From NCBI RefSeq assembly GCF_039538365.1, contig NZ_BAABCA010000005.1, forward strand, positions 186,001 through 250,000: a DNA stretch of 64,000 nucleotides, given 5' to 3'. The position numbers were made by a program, and so were the translations under genes. Shown piece by piece: positions 35,262-45,483 of this stretch. Within the stretch, counting starts at the first letter, position 1. Every line of letters starts with the position of its first letter. The notes under the pieces were generated by a model, which was given only the letters and a program-made list of their open reading frames with translations, searched no databases and was not told where the DNA came from. This DNA comes from Postechiella marina. GTDB taxonomy: Bacteria > Bacteroidota > Bacteroidia > Flavobacteriales > Flavobacteriaceae.

Positions 35262-38200
35262 TTATTGATGTTTCTTGCGGTATTCGGTAGGTGTTAGTTC
35301 GTGTTTTTTCTTAAACAGTTCTCTAAAATACTTAACATCGTTGTAACCTAACATAAAGGTTATTTCGTTAAAAGAGTAGTTTGTTTTAGAAAGTAACTCG
35401 GCTGCTTTTGTTAATTTAACAGATGTTATTAATTCGTTTATTGTCATACCAGCAAGCTGAGATGTTTTTTTATAAAGCGAACTTTTAGACATGTTCATTT
35501 TAGATGTTAGTACAGATATATCTAACTTGTTTTCTATAAAATTATCTTCTATAACTTGCATTAAATTCTTTAAAAAAATAGTCCCTGACGATTCTATTTC
35601 TTCTATCTGAGGTGTTAAATCTATCTCTCTTTGGAACCAGTCTTTAGTTTGCTTAATGGTTGTTAATTGGTTTTTTATTTTAAGTAATAAACTTTCTGTT
35701 TTAAATGGCTTTGTAATATAATCGTTAACACCACTGTCTAACACTTCTATTTCGTTTTTTCCTGAAGCTGTTATAATTATTGTTGGAATATGAGACGTCC
35801 TAATATCTCCCTTTATTTTCTTGCAAAGTTCTATACCGTTTAATTCTGGCATCATTAAATCTGTTAAAACAATATCGGGCATTTTATTTAAAACAATCTC
35901 TAAAGCTCTTTTACCATTGTTTGCAACAAAAAGTTTGTATTTAGAAGATAACTCGTAGGTTAAATACTTTCTAAGTTCATCATCGTCTTCTGCTATTAAA
36001 ATACTGTATTTAAATTCTGTTTTCTCTTTACTATCTTCTATGGCTACTTCTACCTTTTCTTCTTCACTTGGTAAAGATAAAAGTACCTTGGTTCCTTTTT
36101 GATACTCACTTTCTATGGTTACCTCTCCTTCGTGCGCTTCTATATATTCTTTAACTATAGATAAACCTATACCTTGCCCTTGTGCATCTGTGTTAGATTG
36201 AAAAAACCTTGAAAAGATTTCTTTTAACTTATCTTTACTTATACCTTTTCCTGTATCTTCTACACTTACTTTTACAGACTGATTTTCTTGATCGTGTCTT
36301 ACCTTTAAAATAATTTTACCGCCTTTAGGTGTATTTTTAAACGCATTAGAAAGTATATTAAAAAAAACACGTTCTATTTTTTCTTTATCAAAATACAAAG
36401 GCAATTTTACAGCTTGAGTATCAAAAATTAAATCAATATTTTTCTCTTCTGCTTTAAACTTAAAATTTTCTAAAAGTGTTTTTAAAAAACCTACAAATTC
36501 TATTTTCTGAATATTTAAAGTTAGCTCGCCAGTATGAATAGTGCTAAAATTAAGCACTTGGTTTATAAGTTTAACCAATCTATTTGCATTATTAGATGCT
36601 GTTTCTAAAAGAAACTGCTTCTCTTCTTCTGGCATCGATTTTTTTAACACCTTTTCTAAAGGCTCTTTAACCATGGTTAAGGGTGTTTTTAAATCGTGCG
36701 AAATATTGGTAAAAAACTTAATTTTTTCTAAATCGGTTTCCCTTAATTTCTTTTCTAAATCTAACTGAAGATTTAACGCTTTTTTTCTAGTTTGTTTTAC
36801 AATAGAAAACCTAGTAAATAATATTACTGCTCCCAAAACAACAAGTACCCAAAAGGCAATAAACCACCATGTAAGCCAAAACGGTGGGTAAATAGTAAAG
36901 TTTATAGTTTTAACTTCAGAATTCCATTTACCATCTTCGTTTGTACATTGCAACCATATTTTATGGTTTCCTCTAGGCAAATTGTTTAAAGTAAACGAAG
37001 GCGTTTTAACAAACTTTATATTCCATTTATTTTCGCCATCATCAACCTTATACCTATACTTTATGGCGCTTGGCGAAATATAGTTAGGAACAGATACTTT
37101 AAAAGTTAAGTTATTTTGGTAGTGACTTAACCTGTTAAGGTCTTTAGTCTTGTTGCCACTTATTCCATTTATTTGAACATCTTCTATAAAAATGGTATAC
37201 TCATTTTCGCTTGGAGAAAACTTTTTAGGATCGAAAGCAATAACGCCCTTGTTTACACCAAAAAACATTTTCTTTTCTTTTGAGAAAAAAGCAATTTTAT
37301 CTGAAAAACGATTAGAAAAATACCCAAATCCTTTATAATAGTTTGTAAAGCTTTCTTTTGAAAAATTAAACTTATTTAATCCATTATGCGTACCAATCCA
37401 TAAAATACTATCATTTTCTGCAACAACACTAGAAATATAATTGTTAGACAATCCGTCGTGGGTAGTATAGTTTTTTATAACAACATATTCTTCCTTGCCT
37501 TTGTTATACTTTAATTTACTGAGACCTAAAGACGTGGCTACCCACAAATTATCTTTAGTTTTATAAATCATTTGAACAGAATTACTTCCTAAATTTTTAG
37601 ATTGATTAATGTTTATAATATTTTTTACTTCATGGTTTTCGTTTAATGTTACTTGAAAAATTCCTTTATTAATGGCATTAGTTATAATAGCATTATTAAC
37701 ACTATCGTAAACAATATAACCTACATTACTCCACCTAGCCACACGTTCTATTTTTACTTTGTCCCCAGAATAATCTATTCTAGATAAACCGCCATAATAA
37801 CCTGCCCAATAAATATGATCTTTACTTTTTGTAATGGCATAAACTGCACTTATTGTTTCGTCTAGTTGTTTTTGTTTGGAAACATAATTATTTGTTTTGG
37901 CATTAAACTTAAACTCGAATAAGCCCTTTGAGGTTCCTACTAAAAACAAAGAATCTGTTACCTTATTAATACATAAAATACTTTTTCCTTGTAAATACCT
38001 TTTACTCTCGCCTGTGGTAAAATTTTTTCTTATTAAACCAGAATCTGTAGTAGCCAACAACATTGCTCCAGAAAAATCTTGTTCTATAACTTTTTTATTT
38101 TTGAAGTTAAACAATTCTTCAAAATTTGAATCATGCGATAGGTTTCCTCGAAAATTAATTTTTATTAAATCGTTTACGGTTACCATCCACAAATTACCTT

Positions 38201-39125
38201 GTTTATCTACAAACGATTCTAAATTTCTAATAAACTTTCTAGAAACAGGCAAATCCAACAATTCCTTTTCTAGAGACCCTAAATCTATATACCTAAGTTT
38301 TAAATGACTTGTTACCCAGATACGGTTTCTTTTTTCATCGTATTCTAACCATCTTACACCACCTTCAACTTGATAAGGCTCTTCCCAAACATTGGCCTTA
38401 TTATTATATTTTAGTAATCGTTTAGTTCCGTCGCCTATCCAAACATTATTATCTTTATCTACACAAATGCTTGATGCCTTAACAGGCATATCGACTGTTT
38501 TTATTAATTTTTCTTTTTTAGAATCGAAAAACACCATATATTCTCCCATTACAAACCATGCATAATGAGACCTACTATACCCTAGCCTAGATCCCGACTT
38601 ATTACCACTAACAGGAATGGGATTAATATTATTAAAATCTATATTTTTTACAGAGAAATAATATGGTGCGCCTCTACCAACAAATAATTTAGAATTATTT
38701 ATAGTCATACTATTAACAAAAGATGCTGCTCCGTCACCTTTAAAAATAATATTGTGCAAGTTTTTAGTTTCTATTATATAACAATGTAAGGTGTTATCCT
38801 TGGTTACCAACCAAATTCGACCATAAGCGTCGAATTCTATTTTCTTTATTCCGCGTAAAGGAAAATCTGGATTATTATTTATAAAAGCATGTTGCTCGTA
38901 ACGGTAACCATCAAACTTAAATAAACCATCTTCAGACGTAAACCATATAAAACCTTTATCGTCTTGTCTTACACGAGAAACCGTGGTTGTTGGTAAATCT
39001 GTAGTTTCGAAAAGCGACGTGTAATTAAATTGCCCATAAAAAGTAGTTGGACACCACATAAGCACAAATAAGATTTTAAACCAATTTGTTGTAGTGTTTG
39101 TTTTTATGATGCTTTTTAATTTCAA
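35262..39125 (-). CDS. Hybrid two-component system regulator (HTCS)
   Basis: One protein joins sensor, kinase and transcription factor, the usual switch of polysaccharide loci in Bacteroidota. In order: a signal-like leader, two-component propeller repeats (about 20-670, such as RVRQDDKGFIWFTSEDGLFK), a Y_Y_Y domain (about 675-745), one membrane helix, a histidine kinase with His810 in ISHDLKTP and ATP-binding NAFKN and GIGLSIV, a receiver domain with Asp1089 in LTDLMMPE, and a C-terminal AraC HTH. No ATG precedes the signal region; TTG at 39125 (or 39164) is needed to keep the leader, since the first ATG (39059) would remove it. It probably senses an oligosaccharide in the periplasm and controls the flanking operons. 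Confidence 0.93.
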   Translation of the reverse strand: MKLKSIIKTNTTTNWFKILFVLMWCPTTFYGQFNYTSLFETTDLPTTTVSRVRQDDKGFIWFTSEDGLFKFDGYRYEQHAFINNNPDFPLRGIKKIEFDAYGRIWLVTKDNTLHCYIIETKNLHNIIFKGDGAASFVNSMTINNSKLFVGRGAPYYFSVKNIDFNNINPIPVSGNKSGSRLGYSRSHYAWFVMGEYMVFFDSKKEKLIKTVDMPVKASSICVDKDNNVWIGDGTKRLLKYNNKANVWEEPYQVEGGVRWLEYDEKRNRIWVTSHLKLRYIDLGSLEKELLDLPVSRKFIRNLESFVDKQGNLWMVTVNDLIKINFRGNLSHDSNFEELFNFKNKKVIEQDFSGAMLLATTDSGLIRKNFTTGESKRYLQGKSILCINKVTDSLFLVGTSKGLFEFKFNAKTNNYVSKQKQLDETISAVYAITKSKDHIYWAGYYGGLSRIDYSGDKVKIERVARWSNVGYIVYDSVNNAIITNAINKGIFQVTLNENHEVKNIININQSKNLGSNSVQMIYKTKDNLWVATSLGLSKLKYNKGKEEYVVIKNYTTHDGLSNNYISSVVAENDSILWIGTHNGLNKFNFSKESFTNYYKGFGYFSNRFSDKIAFFSKEKKMFFGVNKGVIAFDPKKFSPSENEYTIFIEDVQINGISGNKTKDLNRLSHYQNNLTFKVSVPNYISPSAIKYRYKVDDGENKWNIKFVKTPSFTLNNLPRGNHKIWLQCTNEDGKWNSEVKTINFTIYPPFWLTWWFIAFWVLVVLGAVILFTRFSIVKQTRKKALNLQLDLEKKLRETDLEKIKFFTNISHDLKTPLTMVKEPLEKVLKKSMPEEEKQFLLETASNNANRLVKLINQVLNFSTIHTGELTLNIQKIEFVGFLKTLLENFKFKAEEKNIDLIFDTQAVKLPLYFDKEKIERVFFNILSNAFKNTPKGGKIILKVRHDQENQSVKVSVEDTGKGISKDKLKEIFSRFFQSNTDAQGQGIGLSIVKEYIEAHEGEVTIESEYQKGTKVLLSLPSEEEKVEVAIEDSKEKTEFKYSILIAEDDDELRKYLTYELSSKYKLFVANNGKRALEIVLNKMPDIVLTDLMMPELNGIELCKKIKGDIRTSHIPTIIITASGKNEIEVLDSGVNDYITKPFKTESLLLKIKNQLTTIKQTKDWFQREIDLTPQIEEIESSGTIFLKNLMQVIEDNFIENKLDISVLTSKMNMSKSSLYKKTSQLAGMTINELITSVKLTKAAELLSKTNYSFNEITFMLGYNDVKYFRELFKKKHELTPTEYRKKHQ

Positions 39126-39265
39126 GATTATGTCTTTAAAATAGATAATGTTTGAAATATACAACTTTCATTTTCTTAGTAAAAATATACTTTAAATAGA
39201 CCGTTCTATTGTAAAAAAATCTTCAATATTATATTGATGGTCTTTCGTTGCTATAAAATTAAATT

Positions 39266-39535
39266 TCACTTTAATTCTACAATAACATCTGCTCCTTCAA
39301 TATCTACAGAGTGTACTTGTATTTTTACTAATCTTTTATTTTTATGAGACTGAATTATAGCCAAACACCTACCATTATTAGTTACTACTTTATCTGATAC
39401 TAGAATAAAGATCGTCCATTTATAAACAGTTCTACTATATGGTAATTTGTTGGCTCCTTAACTAATAGCATCTCTACTTCATCATAATTCCAATGCAAAT
39501 TAGCTTTACTGTTCTTCCATTTTAAAGTTTTTTTT
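39266..39535 (-). pseudogene. Degraded C-terminal remnant of a GH2 gene
   Basis: The stretch between the regulator and the sulfatase gene still reads as broken GH2 protein on the minus strand. One frame gives KWKNSKANLHWNYDEVEML followed by NYHIVELFINGRSLF and a stop at about 39400-39402; this is the GH2 pattern 'HWN...VELFLNGKSLG'. A second frame gives VSDKVVTNNGRCLAIIQS, then KIQVHSVDIEGADVIVELK and a TGA at 39266-39268, like the last beta-domain of GH2 enzymes. The middle (probably over 100 residues) and the whole catalytic part are gone. It is a relic, not an active gene. Confidence 0.7.
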
Positions 39536-39540
39536 AATAT

Positions 39541-41343
39541 CTACTCTCCTAGATATTTTACGTAAGTATAATATACCCCATACCTATCTTTGCCCTCTAT
39601 AAAATCGTTAACAAGTAATGTTTTGCCCTTATTTAGATTTACAATAAAAGACACTGCATTTTGTTTTGGTTTAATTAATTTTTCGTGAATTTGATTGGCT
39701 ATTTTTATTCTAACTTTTTCGGGCGAAATAGCTTGGTAAGTAAACATATTTTTGGGGTTTTCTATTGGCACTCCTAAAATAGGACCTGCGCATTCTTTAG
39801 GCCATCTAGCACATAAAACTTGATAACGCCCAGGTTTTTCTATAGTTAAGGCATGGGTGTTATTTGTGTTTTTTATACCTGCAGCTACCTGCTCACATTT
39901 CCAAATACCACTATCTTCTCCAATAGCATGTTGTATGGTTAACTTAATTTCTTCTTGCTTACTATTACCAACATGGTGCGTTGGGAGCTCTTTATATTCA
40001 GAATTTCTTTTAGTTTCTTTTAAAAACACAGCATTTTGTGCTAAAAGCTCTTTTATCAATTCGGGATGTAGATGTGCTACGTTGTTTTTCTGTTTAGGGT
40101 CTTTACGTATATTATATAAAGCATTACCATTAATTAACCTCCAATCGTCTTTTAAAATACAGGTTTGATTAACATCCATTGGTGGTCTCCAATCTTGACG
40201 ATTATGAATAAACACCGAACGATTTTCTATTTTTTTCTTTTGATTTAAAAGCAATGGAGATACATCTACCCCATCAAGTTTCATGGCTTTTGGAACCGAG
40301 AGGTTACACAAACCTGCCAATGTAGGTATAATATCTACATGAGCTGTAAGTACATCTATATCTTTTCCGCCTTTAATATTTCCCTTTGGCCAACGTATGT
40401 AAAACGGTACGCGATGTCCGCCTTCTTGCTTACTTCCCTTAATACCTCTATAGCCTTTGTTATATCCAAATTTACCATCGTTACTGTAGCCATAACGCGT
40501 ACCATTATCACTCATAAAAATAAGAATGGTATTTTCTAGTAGCTTTTTGTTATCTAAGAAATCGTAAAACTTACCAAAATTCTCATCTATATTGGCAATC
40601 ATGCCATATAAATTGGCACTAATAATTTCTTTACCTTCTAAGTGTTTATAGGGTTTTGCATATTTTTTATCTACAATTAAGGGATCGTGAGGTGCATTTA
40701 AAGGTAGATACACAAAAAACGGATCTTCTTTATTTTTATCTATGTATTTTATGGTTTCGTTAAACCACACATCTGTACAATAACCTTTAAACTGTTTAGG
40801 TGTATTATTTTCATAATATACATCGTTAAAATAACTATTACCCCAATAATCTGACAACTCACCTACACCACCAGCTAAATGATGAATTGCTGTTTCGAAA
40901 CCAGAATCTGTTGGTCGTGTTGGATAATTATCGCCTAAATGCCATTTGCCAAACAAAGCGGTTTTATAACCATTATTTTTAAACATATTGGCCATAGTTA
41001 CAGCTCCGCTCGATAATGCATCTCTACCCTTAAAAGTTGCCCAAGCACCATTATTAATAGGATAACGACCTGTCATTATAGCTGCACGTGTTGGTGTGCA
41101 AAGCGGACTTACATGAAAATCTGTTAACCGTACAGAATTATTATAAAATTTATCTAGGTTTGGTGTTTTTAACCATGGGTTTCCATGACACCCAATATCT
41201 CCAATACCTTGGTCGTCTGTTAGAATAAGTATAACGTTAGGCTTTGTTTGCGTTTGCGAAAACGACAACAAACTACAAATAAAAAAAAGATAAATTAATT
41301 TTGAATGTATAGTATTAAAGTGAGGTAATATATATTGAGCCAT
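39541..41343 (-). CDS. Sulfatase (S1) with C-terminal extension
   Basis: A type I sulfatase of 600 residues, longer than the others because of a beta-rich C-terminal extension of about 130 residues (VLCARWPKECAGPILGVP near its middle) that may bind the glycan. The motif is CTPTRAAIMTGR, with the formylglycine Cys at residue 82; Thr instead of Ser at the fourth position is allowed in the family. Other sites are TDDQGIGDIGCHGNPW and FMSDNGTRYGY. A signal peptide is predicted before SQTQTKPN. ATG at 41343 is preferred over TTG at 41358; it starts 1 bp after the stop of the beta-helix gene, which means coupled translation. The GH2 relic follows directly. Confidence 0.92.
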   Translation of the reverse strand: MAQYILPHFNTIHSKLIYLFFICSLLSFSQTQTKPNVILILTDDQGIGDIGCHGNPWLKTPNLDKFYNNSVRLTDFHVSPLCTPTRAAIMTGRYPINNGAWATFKGRDALSSGAVTMANMFKNNGYKTALFGKWHLGDNYPTRPTDSGFETAIHHLAGGVGELSDYWGNSYFNDVYYENNTPKQFKGYCTDVWFNETIKYIDKNKEDPFFVYLPLNAPHDPLIVDKKYAKPYKHLEGKEIISANLYGMIANIDENFGKFYDFLDNKKLLENTILIFMSDNGTRYGYSNDGKFGYNKGYRGIKGSKQEGGHRVPFYIRWPKGNIKGGKDIDVLTAHVDIIPTLAGLCNLSVPKAMKLDGVDVSPLLLNQKKKIENRSVFIHNRQDWRPPMDVNQTCILKDDWRLINGNALYNIRKDPKQKNNVAHLHPELIKELLAQNAVFLKETKRNSEYKELPTHHVGNSKQEEIKLTIQHAIGEDSGIWKCEQVAAGIKNTNNTHALTIEKPGRYQVLCARWPKECAGPILGVPIENPKNMFTYQAISPEKVRIKIANQIHEKLIKPKQNAVSFIVNLNKGKTLLVNDFIEGKDRYGVYYTYVKYLGE

Positions 41344-41344
41344 T

Positions 41345-44200
41345 TTATTTTTTAACAATTTTGAAATTTACTGGTTCTTCTAATACTAATTTTACAAAGT
41401 ACATGCCAGATTGTTTGCCTTGTAAACTTAGATTTATAGAACCCGCATTAATTGTGTAAACACCTGAAGTTACTAATTGCCCACGTATATCATATATTTC
41501 TACAGGAATTTGTCCTTCAGAAATAGGCAAACTTATTGAAAAATTAGATGTTGTAGGGTTTGGATACGGACTAATATTAGAATAAAAATCGATAGACTGT
41601 ACTAAAAGCCCTTCGCAAGCCTTATTCGTTTTAACCTCAACAATATCGTTTTGACTTACATCTACTGCAAAAGATGATGCCAAAGTCTCTAAAACCAAAT
41701 TATGATTAACATACACTTGGTAAGGCGCTGTGCCTTTAGAAATATTAACTTCTATTTTTTTTGTTTTTAATGTTGATTTAAATGTTACTTGATCTGCTTC
41801 TTTTACTCTAATAGTAAAACACTGCTCGTCTACTTTTTCTTTAAGTTTAATACAAACTTGATACACTTTTGGCTCCAAGTTTTCAAAGGTTTTTTCGTTT
41901 ACAAATTCGTAGCTAACCCCATTAAAACTCACCTCATAATCACCTTTTACATCTGGCACTATAGTTATACTACCATTGTTCTGGTTTGTACACGTTTCAG
42001 ATGTTGTAGCTATTGTAAATGTAGTATTCCAAATGGTTATTGTTTCTTCTTCTAAAAAAGTAGGAATAATTAAAGAAGCTCCCGCATTTAATACTCTATC
42101 TCCTCCTTCTAAAGCACCACTATCCGGTGTTGTAGAATTTGTGAATCCAGGAATTTCTTTACCTGCATCAATAGCTACAGAACCCGCTTTTAAATTAAAA
42201 TCGCCATTTAAAGCATCTGTAAAATTATTATCTTGACTAGAAAAATCTATTAACACATTGTTCTCTGGGTTAAATTGAAAACCATAATTAGAACAATGCG
42301 TTATAAACTCATTAAAATTTGTGGTTTCTAAAGAAGGGCTTGGGTTTAAATTAACCCATCCCTGATTTCCTCCTGTGGCAGAAAGTTTTTGTCTTCCATA
42401 ACTTAATACAAATTTAGAATTAGTCATAAAAACATTATTAGCAAAATGTCCATCTTCCATGGTCCCTTTATTATCTTCTTCTGCAAGCCCTAATGCTTCC
42501 CAATTGTCTATTTCAAGCCCCCATAAAGTAAAAAGTTTATCATAATTCCATATTGTATTATTGTAATAGTTAACCGGTTTTTCCATTCTATTGTAACGTG
42601 GCCCTAGGTATAAAAATTCGCCTGCAGGTTCATTATCTACAGATCCCATATAATTATCGGCTTTAATATTATATATTAAATTATGATGTGCTGTGTAGTT
42701 TTGCGTATCTTCCATATAAAATGCAACTACTTTTTGCCTATTATAATTACCATCAGAAACCGGCAATCCTTTTATATCATGTACCTTATTATATGCTATT
42801 GTGCTTCCTTTCAAATCTAAAGCTCCAATTTTCCCTGTACTTGTAGCTTCAAAAGGTCCTGCGTCTTCTCCCATTTTCATTGCACCATAAAAATCTGAAT
42901 CTAAAATATCAACTTTAGCATCGCCTCCATCAATTCTAATTTGGAATCTTCCTGCATCTCCAAAAGTACACTTACTTATACTAGTATTATCTGATCGATT
43001 TACATGAACGCCAGAAGTAAATACCCCAACAGCACCAAAATCTTCTATTATACAATTTTCAATAGTATTATTTTCTCCAAAATGAAAAGCAACCATATTT
43101 GCCCAATTATGAGCTATATAGGTGTTTTTTATTGTGTTGTTAGAGCTATACCTAAAAAACATGCCTTTTCTATCGGTATTTCCTTGTCCATATCCATTTG
43201 GTATCCAAAAAGGGTGTAAATACCTAAATGAACTCTGGTCTATTAATGTGTTATTTGTAGATTGTGCGTCTAGATTACCTGCTACAAAATTAATTCCAAT
43301 AATAGTTACGTCACTCGTATTATTTAAAACCAATACACGCTCTCGGGTTTGAATTTCAATTCTACTTTCATCAATATTTTCTCCCACTCTCGGAAAATAG
43401 TATAAGTTATTATTTTCTATAAACCACTCTCCTGGTGTGTCAACCAAATTTTTATGAAGTACAAACCCCCAACCTAATTTAAATCTATTGGAAGCTATAG
43501 CGCTTTCTTTTTTCCAATCAGAATTATCATTAATAGCGTTAAACGAAACCGTATTTCCAGATTTCGAGACAATATCTCCATAAACATAATTACGCATTTT
43601 ACCCGTCATTGCTCGAACAATACCTCCTGTTAAATCTACATTTGGAATTGTGGTTTCTTGAAACGTAATTTGACCAGTAGCTCCTACTCCTGCAGGTTTA
43701 AAGCCATTAGTTACGGGTGCATATCCTCCTTTATTATTTTCAGAAATAACCTCCATAGTTTGATTTATGGCTCTATTAGGGTGCCTGCCTAATTTTTGAA
43801 TTCTACCATTAGAAAACAATTGACTATAATCTGTTTCTATATTTAAACCAGAAATATTAGTAACTTTAACTCCCGACGCCATACCAGTAGCGTTAGACCA
43901 GCTACCAGTTATCAAATCTGCTCCAGACACCAATACATACTCGCCTTGAAAATTTTTAAGTGTAATATTGTTTTTATTTACGAGAACGCGTTCTCTATAA
44001 ATACCCTCGTGAAGTATAATAATATCGCCACTTGAAGCTTGATTTATAGCCTGTGTAATAGAATATAATTTGGTAGGGTCTTGAGTTATTGCATTCTCTT
44101 GCCAAGGAATTTCGGTTGAGTATACATGTATTTCGTTTTGTGCCGAAAGCCTGAGTATACAAAAACTTATAAACACAACTAATTTTACTGTCTGCAACAT
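41345..44200 (-). CDS. Secreted parallel beta-helix protein, T9SS
   Basis: A 951-residue secreted protein. After a signal peptide (ends near LSAQ), residues 22-620 form a right-handed parallel beta-helix: the opening SITQAINQASSGDIIILHEGIYRERV and repeats such as NNTIKNTYIAHN and NNTIENCIIEDFG. This fold is shared by polysaccharide lyases (PL6) and several glycosidases (GH82, GH120, GH141), so it may be the depolymerase; the catalytic residues cannot be placed with confidence. The end (about 875-951, YPNPTTSNFSISLP to the KIVKK tail) is a type IX sorting domain, so it is probably exported to the cell surface or medium. The GH16 gene lies 6 bp before it. Confidence 0.82.
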   Translation of the reverse strand: MLQTVKLVVFISFCILRLSAQNEIHVYSTEIPWQENAITQDPTKLYSITQAINQASSGDIIILHEGIYRERVLVNKNNITLKNFQGEYVLVSGADLITGSWSNATGMASGVKVTNISGLNIETDYSQLFSNGRIQKLGRHPNRAINQTMEVISENNKGGYAPVTNGFKPAGVGATGQITFQETTIPNVDLTGGIVRAMTGKMRNYVYGDIVSKSGNTVSFNAINDNSDWKKESAIASNRFKLGWGFVLHKNLVDTPGEWFIENNNLYYFPRVGENIDESRIEIQTRERVLVLNNTSDVTIIGINFVAGNLDAQSTNNTLIDQSSFRYLHPFWIPNGYGQGNTDRKGMFFRYSSNNTIKNTYIAHNWANMVAFHFGENNTIENCIIEDFGAVGVFTSGVHVNRSDNTSISKCTFGDAGRFQIRIDGGDAKVDILDSDFYGAMKMGEDAGPFEATSTGKIGALDLKGSTIAYNKVHDIKGLPVSDGNYNRQKVVAFYMEDTQNYTAHHNLIYNIKADNYMGSVDNEPAGEFLYLGPRYNRMEKPVNYYNNTIWNYDKLFTLWGLEIDNWEALGLAEEDNKGTMEDGHFANNVFMTNSKFVLSYGRQKLSATGGNQGWVNLNPSPSLETTNFNEFITHCSNYGFQFNPENNVLIDFSSQDNNFTDALNGDFNLKAGSVAIDAGKEIPGFTNSTTPDSGALEGGDRVLNAGASLIIPTFLEEETITIWNTTFTIATTSETCTNQNNGSITIVPDVKGDYEVSFNGVSYEFVNEKTFENLEPKVYQVCIKLKEKVDEQCFTIRVKEADQVTFKSTLKTKKIEVNISKGTAPYQVYVNHNLVLETLASSFAVDVSQNDIVEVKTNKACEGLLVQSIDFYSNISPYPNPTTSNFSISLPISEGQIPVEIYDIRGQLVTSGVYTINAGSINLSLQGKQSGMYFVKLVLEEPVNFKIVKK

Positions 44201-44206
44201 GGTAAT

Positions 44207-45457
44207 TTATTTTGTTATATTTATTAAGAGAGTGCTTTTGTCTAAAAAGCTTTTTTTGTCTCCAATTGGATATGTTGTTACCAATAATACATAAGTATTA
44301 GATGGTTTTAATTTACTTTTAAGTTTTAAATCATATTCAAAATTAGCATAACCTGCATAAGCTGTAATTTTTTGATCTACAATATTTTTACCTTCGGAAT
44401 CTTTTAATAGAAAAGATATTACTCTATCTTTATTAGCCTTATAACTTAAAGGAATTTTTAATGCTTTTGATGATTTTAAATCTATTGATTCTGAATCAAA
44501 AATAACACCTTCATCATAAATTCTAATTGGGTTTTCCTGCTTAGTATCATGACTTTCATCGTTAAAATCTACCAATTTATAACCACGTACCCAATCGTAA
44601 TACACTACATTTTTTGACGGGTCTGCAAGTTCTTCATCATTAGGAAGCTCTATCCATGGAAACGGATACGTTTCGCAAACCAAACGCATATACATAGGTT
44701 TATCGAAAGGTTTTTTCTTTACTTTATCATAAAAGTATTGATGCTTAGGTGCTCTATTATCATAATAATAACTAGCGGAGCTTTCGTCTCGCCACCAACC
44801 TCCATAAACATGGAAATCTTTTGAGGCTACCTCATCATCTTCAAATCTTACTTGCGCTGCTCTATAATCATGCTTTTTCTTTTCGCAATCTGTATACCAA
44901 AAATGAGCATTAGAGTGCATTCCGCTTGCAAAAAAGCTACCTTTAAAATCGCCTTTTCTACCAATACATTCTTGGATATCCCATTCTAAACCGTATTTAT
45001 CACAATCGTTTGGGCCTATAGACGTTTTTGATGTTGAAAACCAAAATGTTGCAGACATAGTTGTTGCACTTGCTTTCATTTTTGTTTCGTAATACCCTAA
45101 AAAAGCAGCTTTTTTAGAAACCACTGCACCGCCTTTAACATTAAAAATCATTTCTCTATTATAGGCATTAATAATGGTGTCTTTTTTCATTTTCTCTCCT
45201 CTAATTTGAAGGTAACCATCTTTAACAGATACTTGAGAAGACATGAATAAACCTGGTTCTCTTCCTTTCCATGTTGGGTGATTATCTAACCATTTATCGG
45301 TATCTAATTCTGTACCATTAAACTCATCAGAAAAATCTGGATTAAGTACCCAACGTTTACCTATTGGTGGTTTTGGGGGCCCAGATTGAGCTTGTACATA
45401 AATTAAATTTCCTATACATACCAATACTATAAATGCTGTTATTTTTTTAAAATTCAT
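44207..45457 (-). CDS. GH16 family glycoside hydrolase
   Basis: A 416-residue secreted endo-hydrolase of family GH16, the family of agarases, porphyranases and kappa-carrageenases. The signal peptide ends near VQAQ. The catalytic ExDxxE motif is intact: Glu158 (nucleophile), Asp160 and Glu163 (acid/base) in GLEWDIQECIG. WKGREPGLFMSSQV and VYGGWWRDESSASYYYDN are typical of red-algal galactan enzymes. A C-terminal beta-sandwich of about 95 residues follows the catalytic domain and has no known role. The subfamily cannot be fixed by eye, so agarase, porphyranase and carrageenase all stay open. It is in an operon with the PhoD-like gene (26 bp before) and the beta-helix gene (6 bp after). Confidence 0.85.
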   Translation of the reverse strand: MNFKKITAFIVLVCIGNLIYVQAQSGPPKPPIGKRWVLNPDFSDEFNGTELDTDKWLDNHPTWKGREPGLFMSSQVSVKDGYLQIRGEKMKKDTIINAYNREMIFNVKGGAVVSKKAAFLGYYETKMKASATTMSATFWFSTSKTSIGPNDCDKYGLEWDIQECIGRKGDFKGSFFASGMHSNAHFWYTDCEKKKHDYRAAQVRFEDDEVASKDFHVYGGWWRDESSASYYYDNRAPKHQYFYDKVKKKPFDKPMYMRLVCETYPFPWIELPNDEELADPSKNVVYYDWVRGYKLVDFNDESHDTKQENPIRIYDEGVIFDSESIDLKSSKALKIPLSYKANKDRVISFLLKDSEGKNIVDQKITAYAGYANFEYDLKLKSKLKPSNTYVLLVTTYPIGDKKSFLDKSTLLINITK

Positions 45458-45483
45458 TATATAATTACTTTAATTTAAATCTG

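Noticed and set aside
39541..41343. CTPTR motif in the 600-aa sulfatase as a sign of a dead enzyme
   Set aside because: The sulfatase signature allows Thr after Pro, and the metal-site residues are present, so there is no reason to call it inactive.
41789..42236. Plus-strand frames inside the beta-helix gene
   Set aside because: They have no homology-like features, overlap a clear secreted protein and lack any neighbouring gene on that strand.
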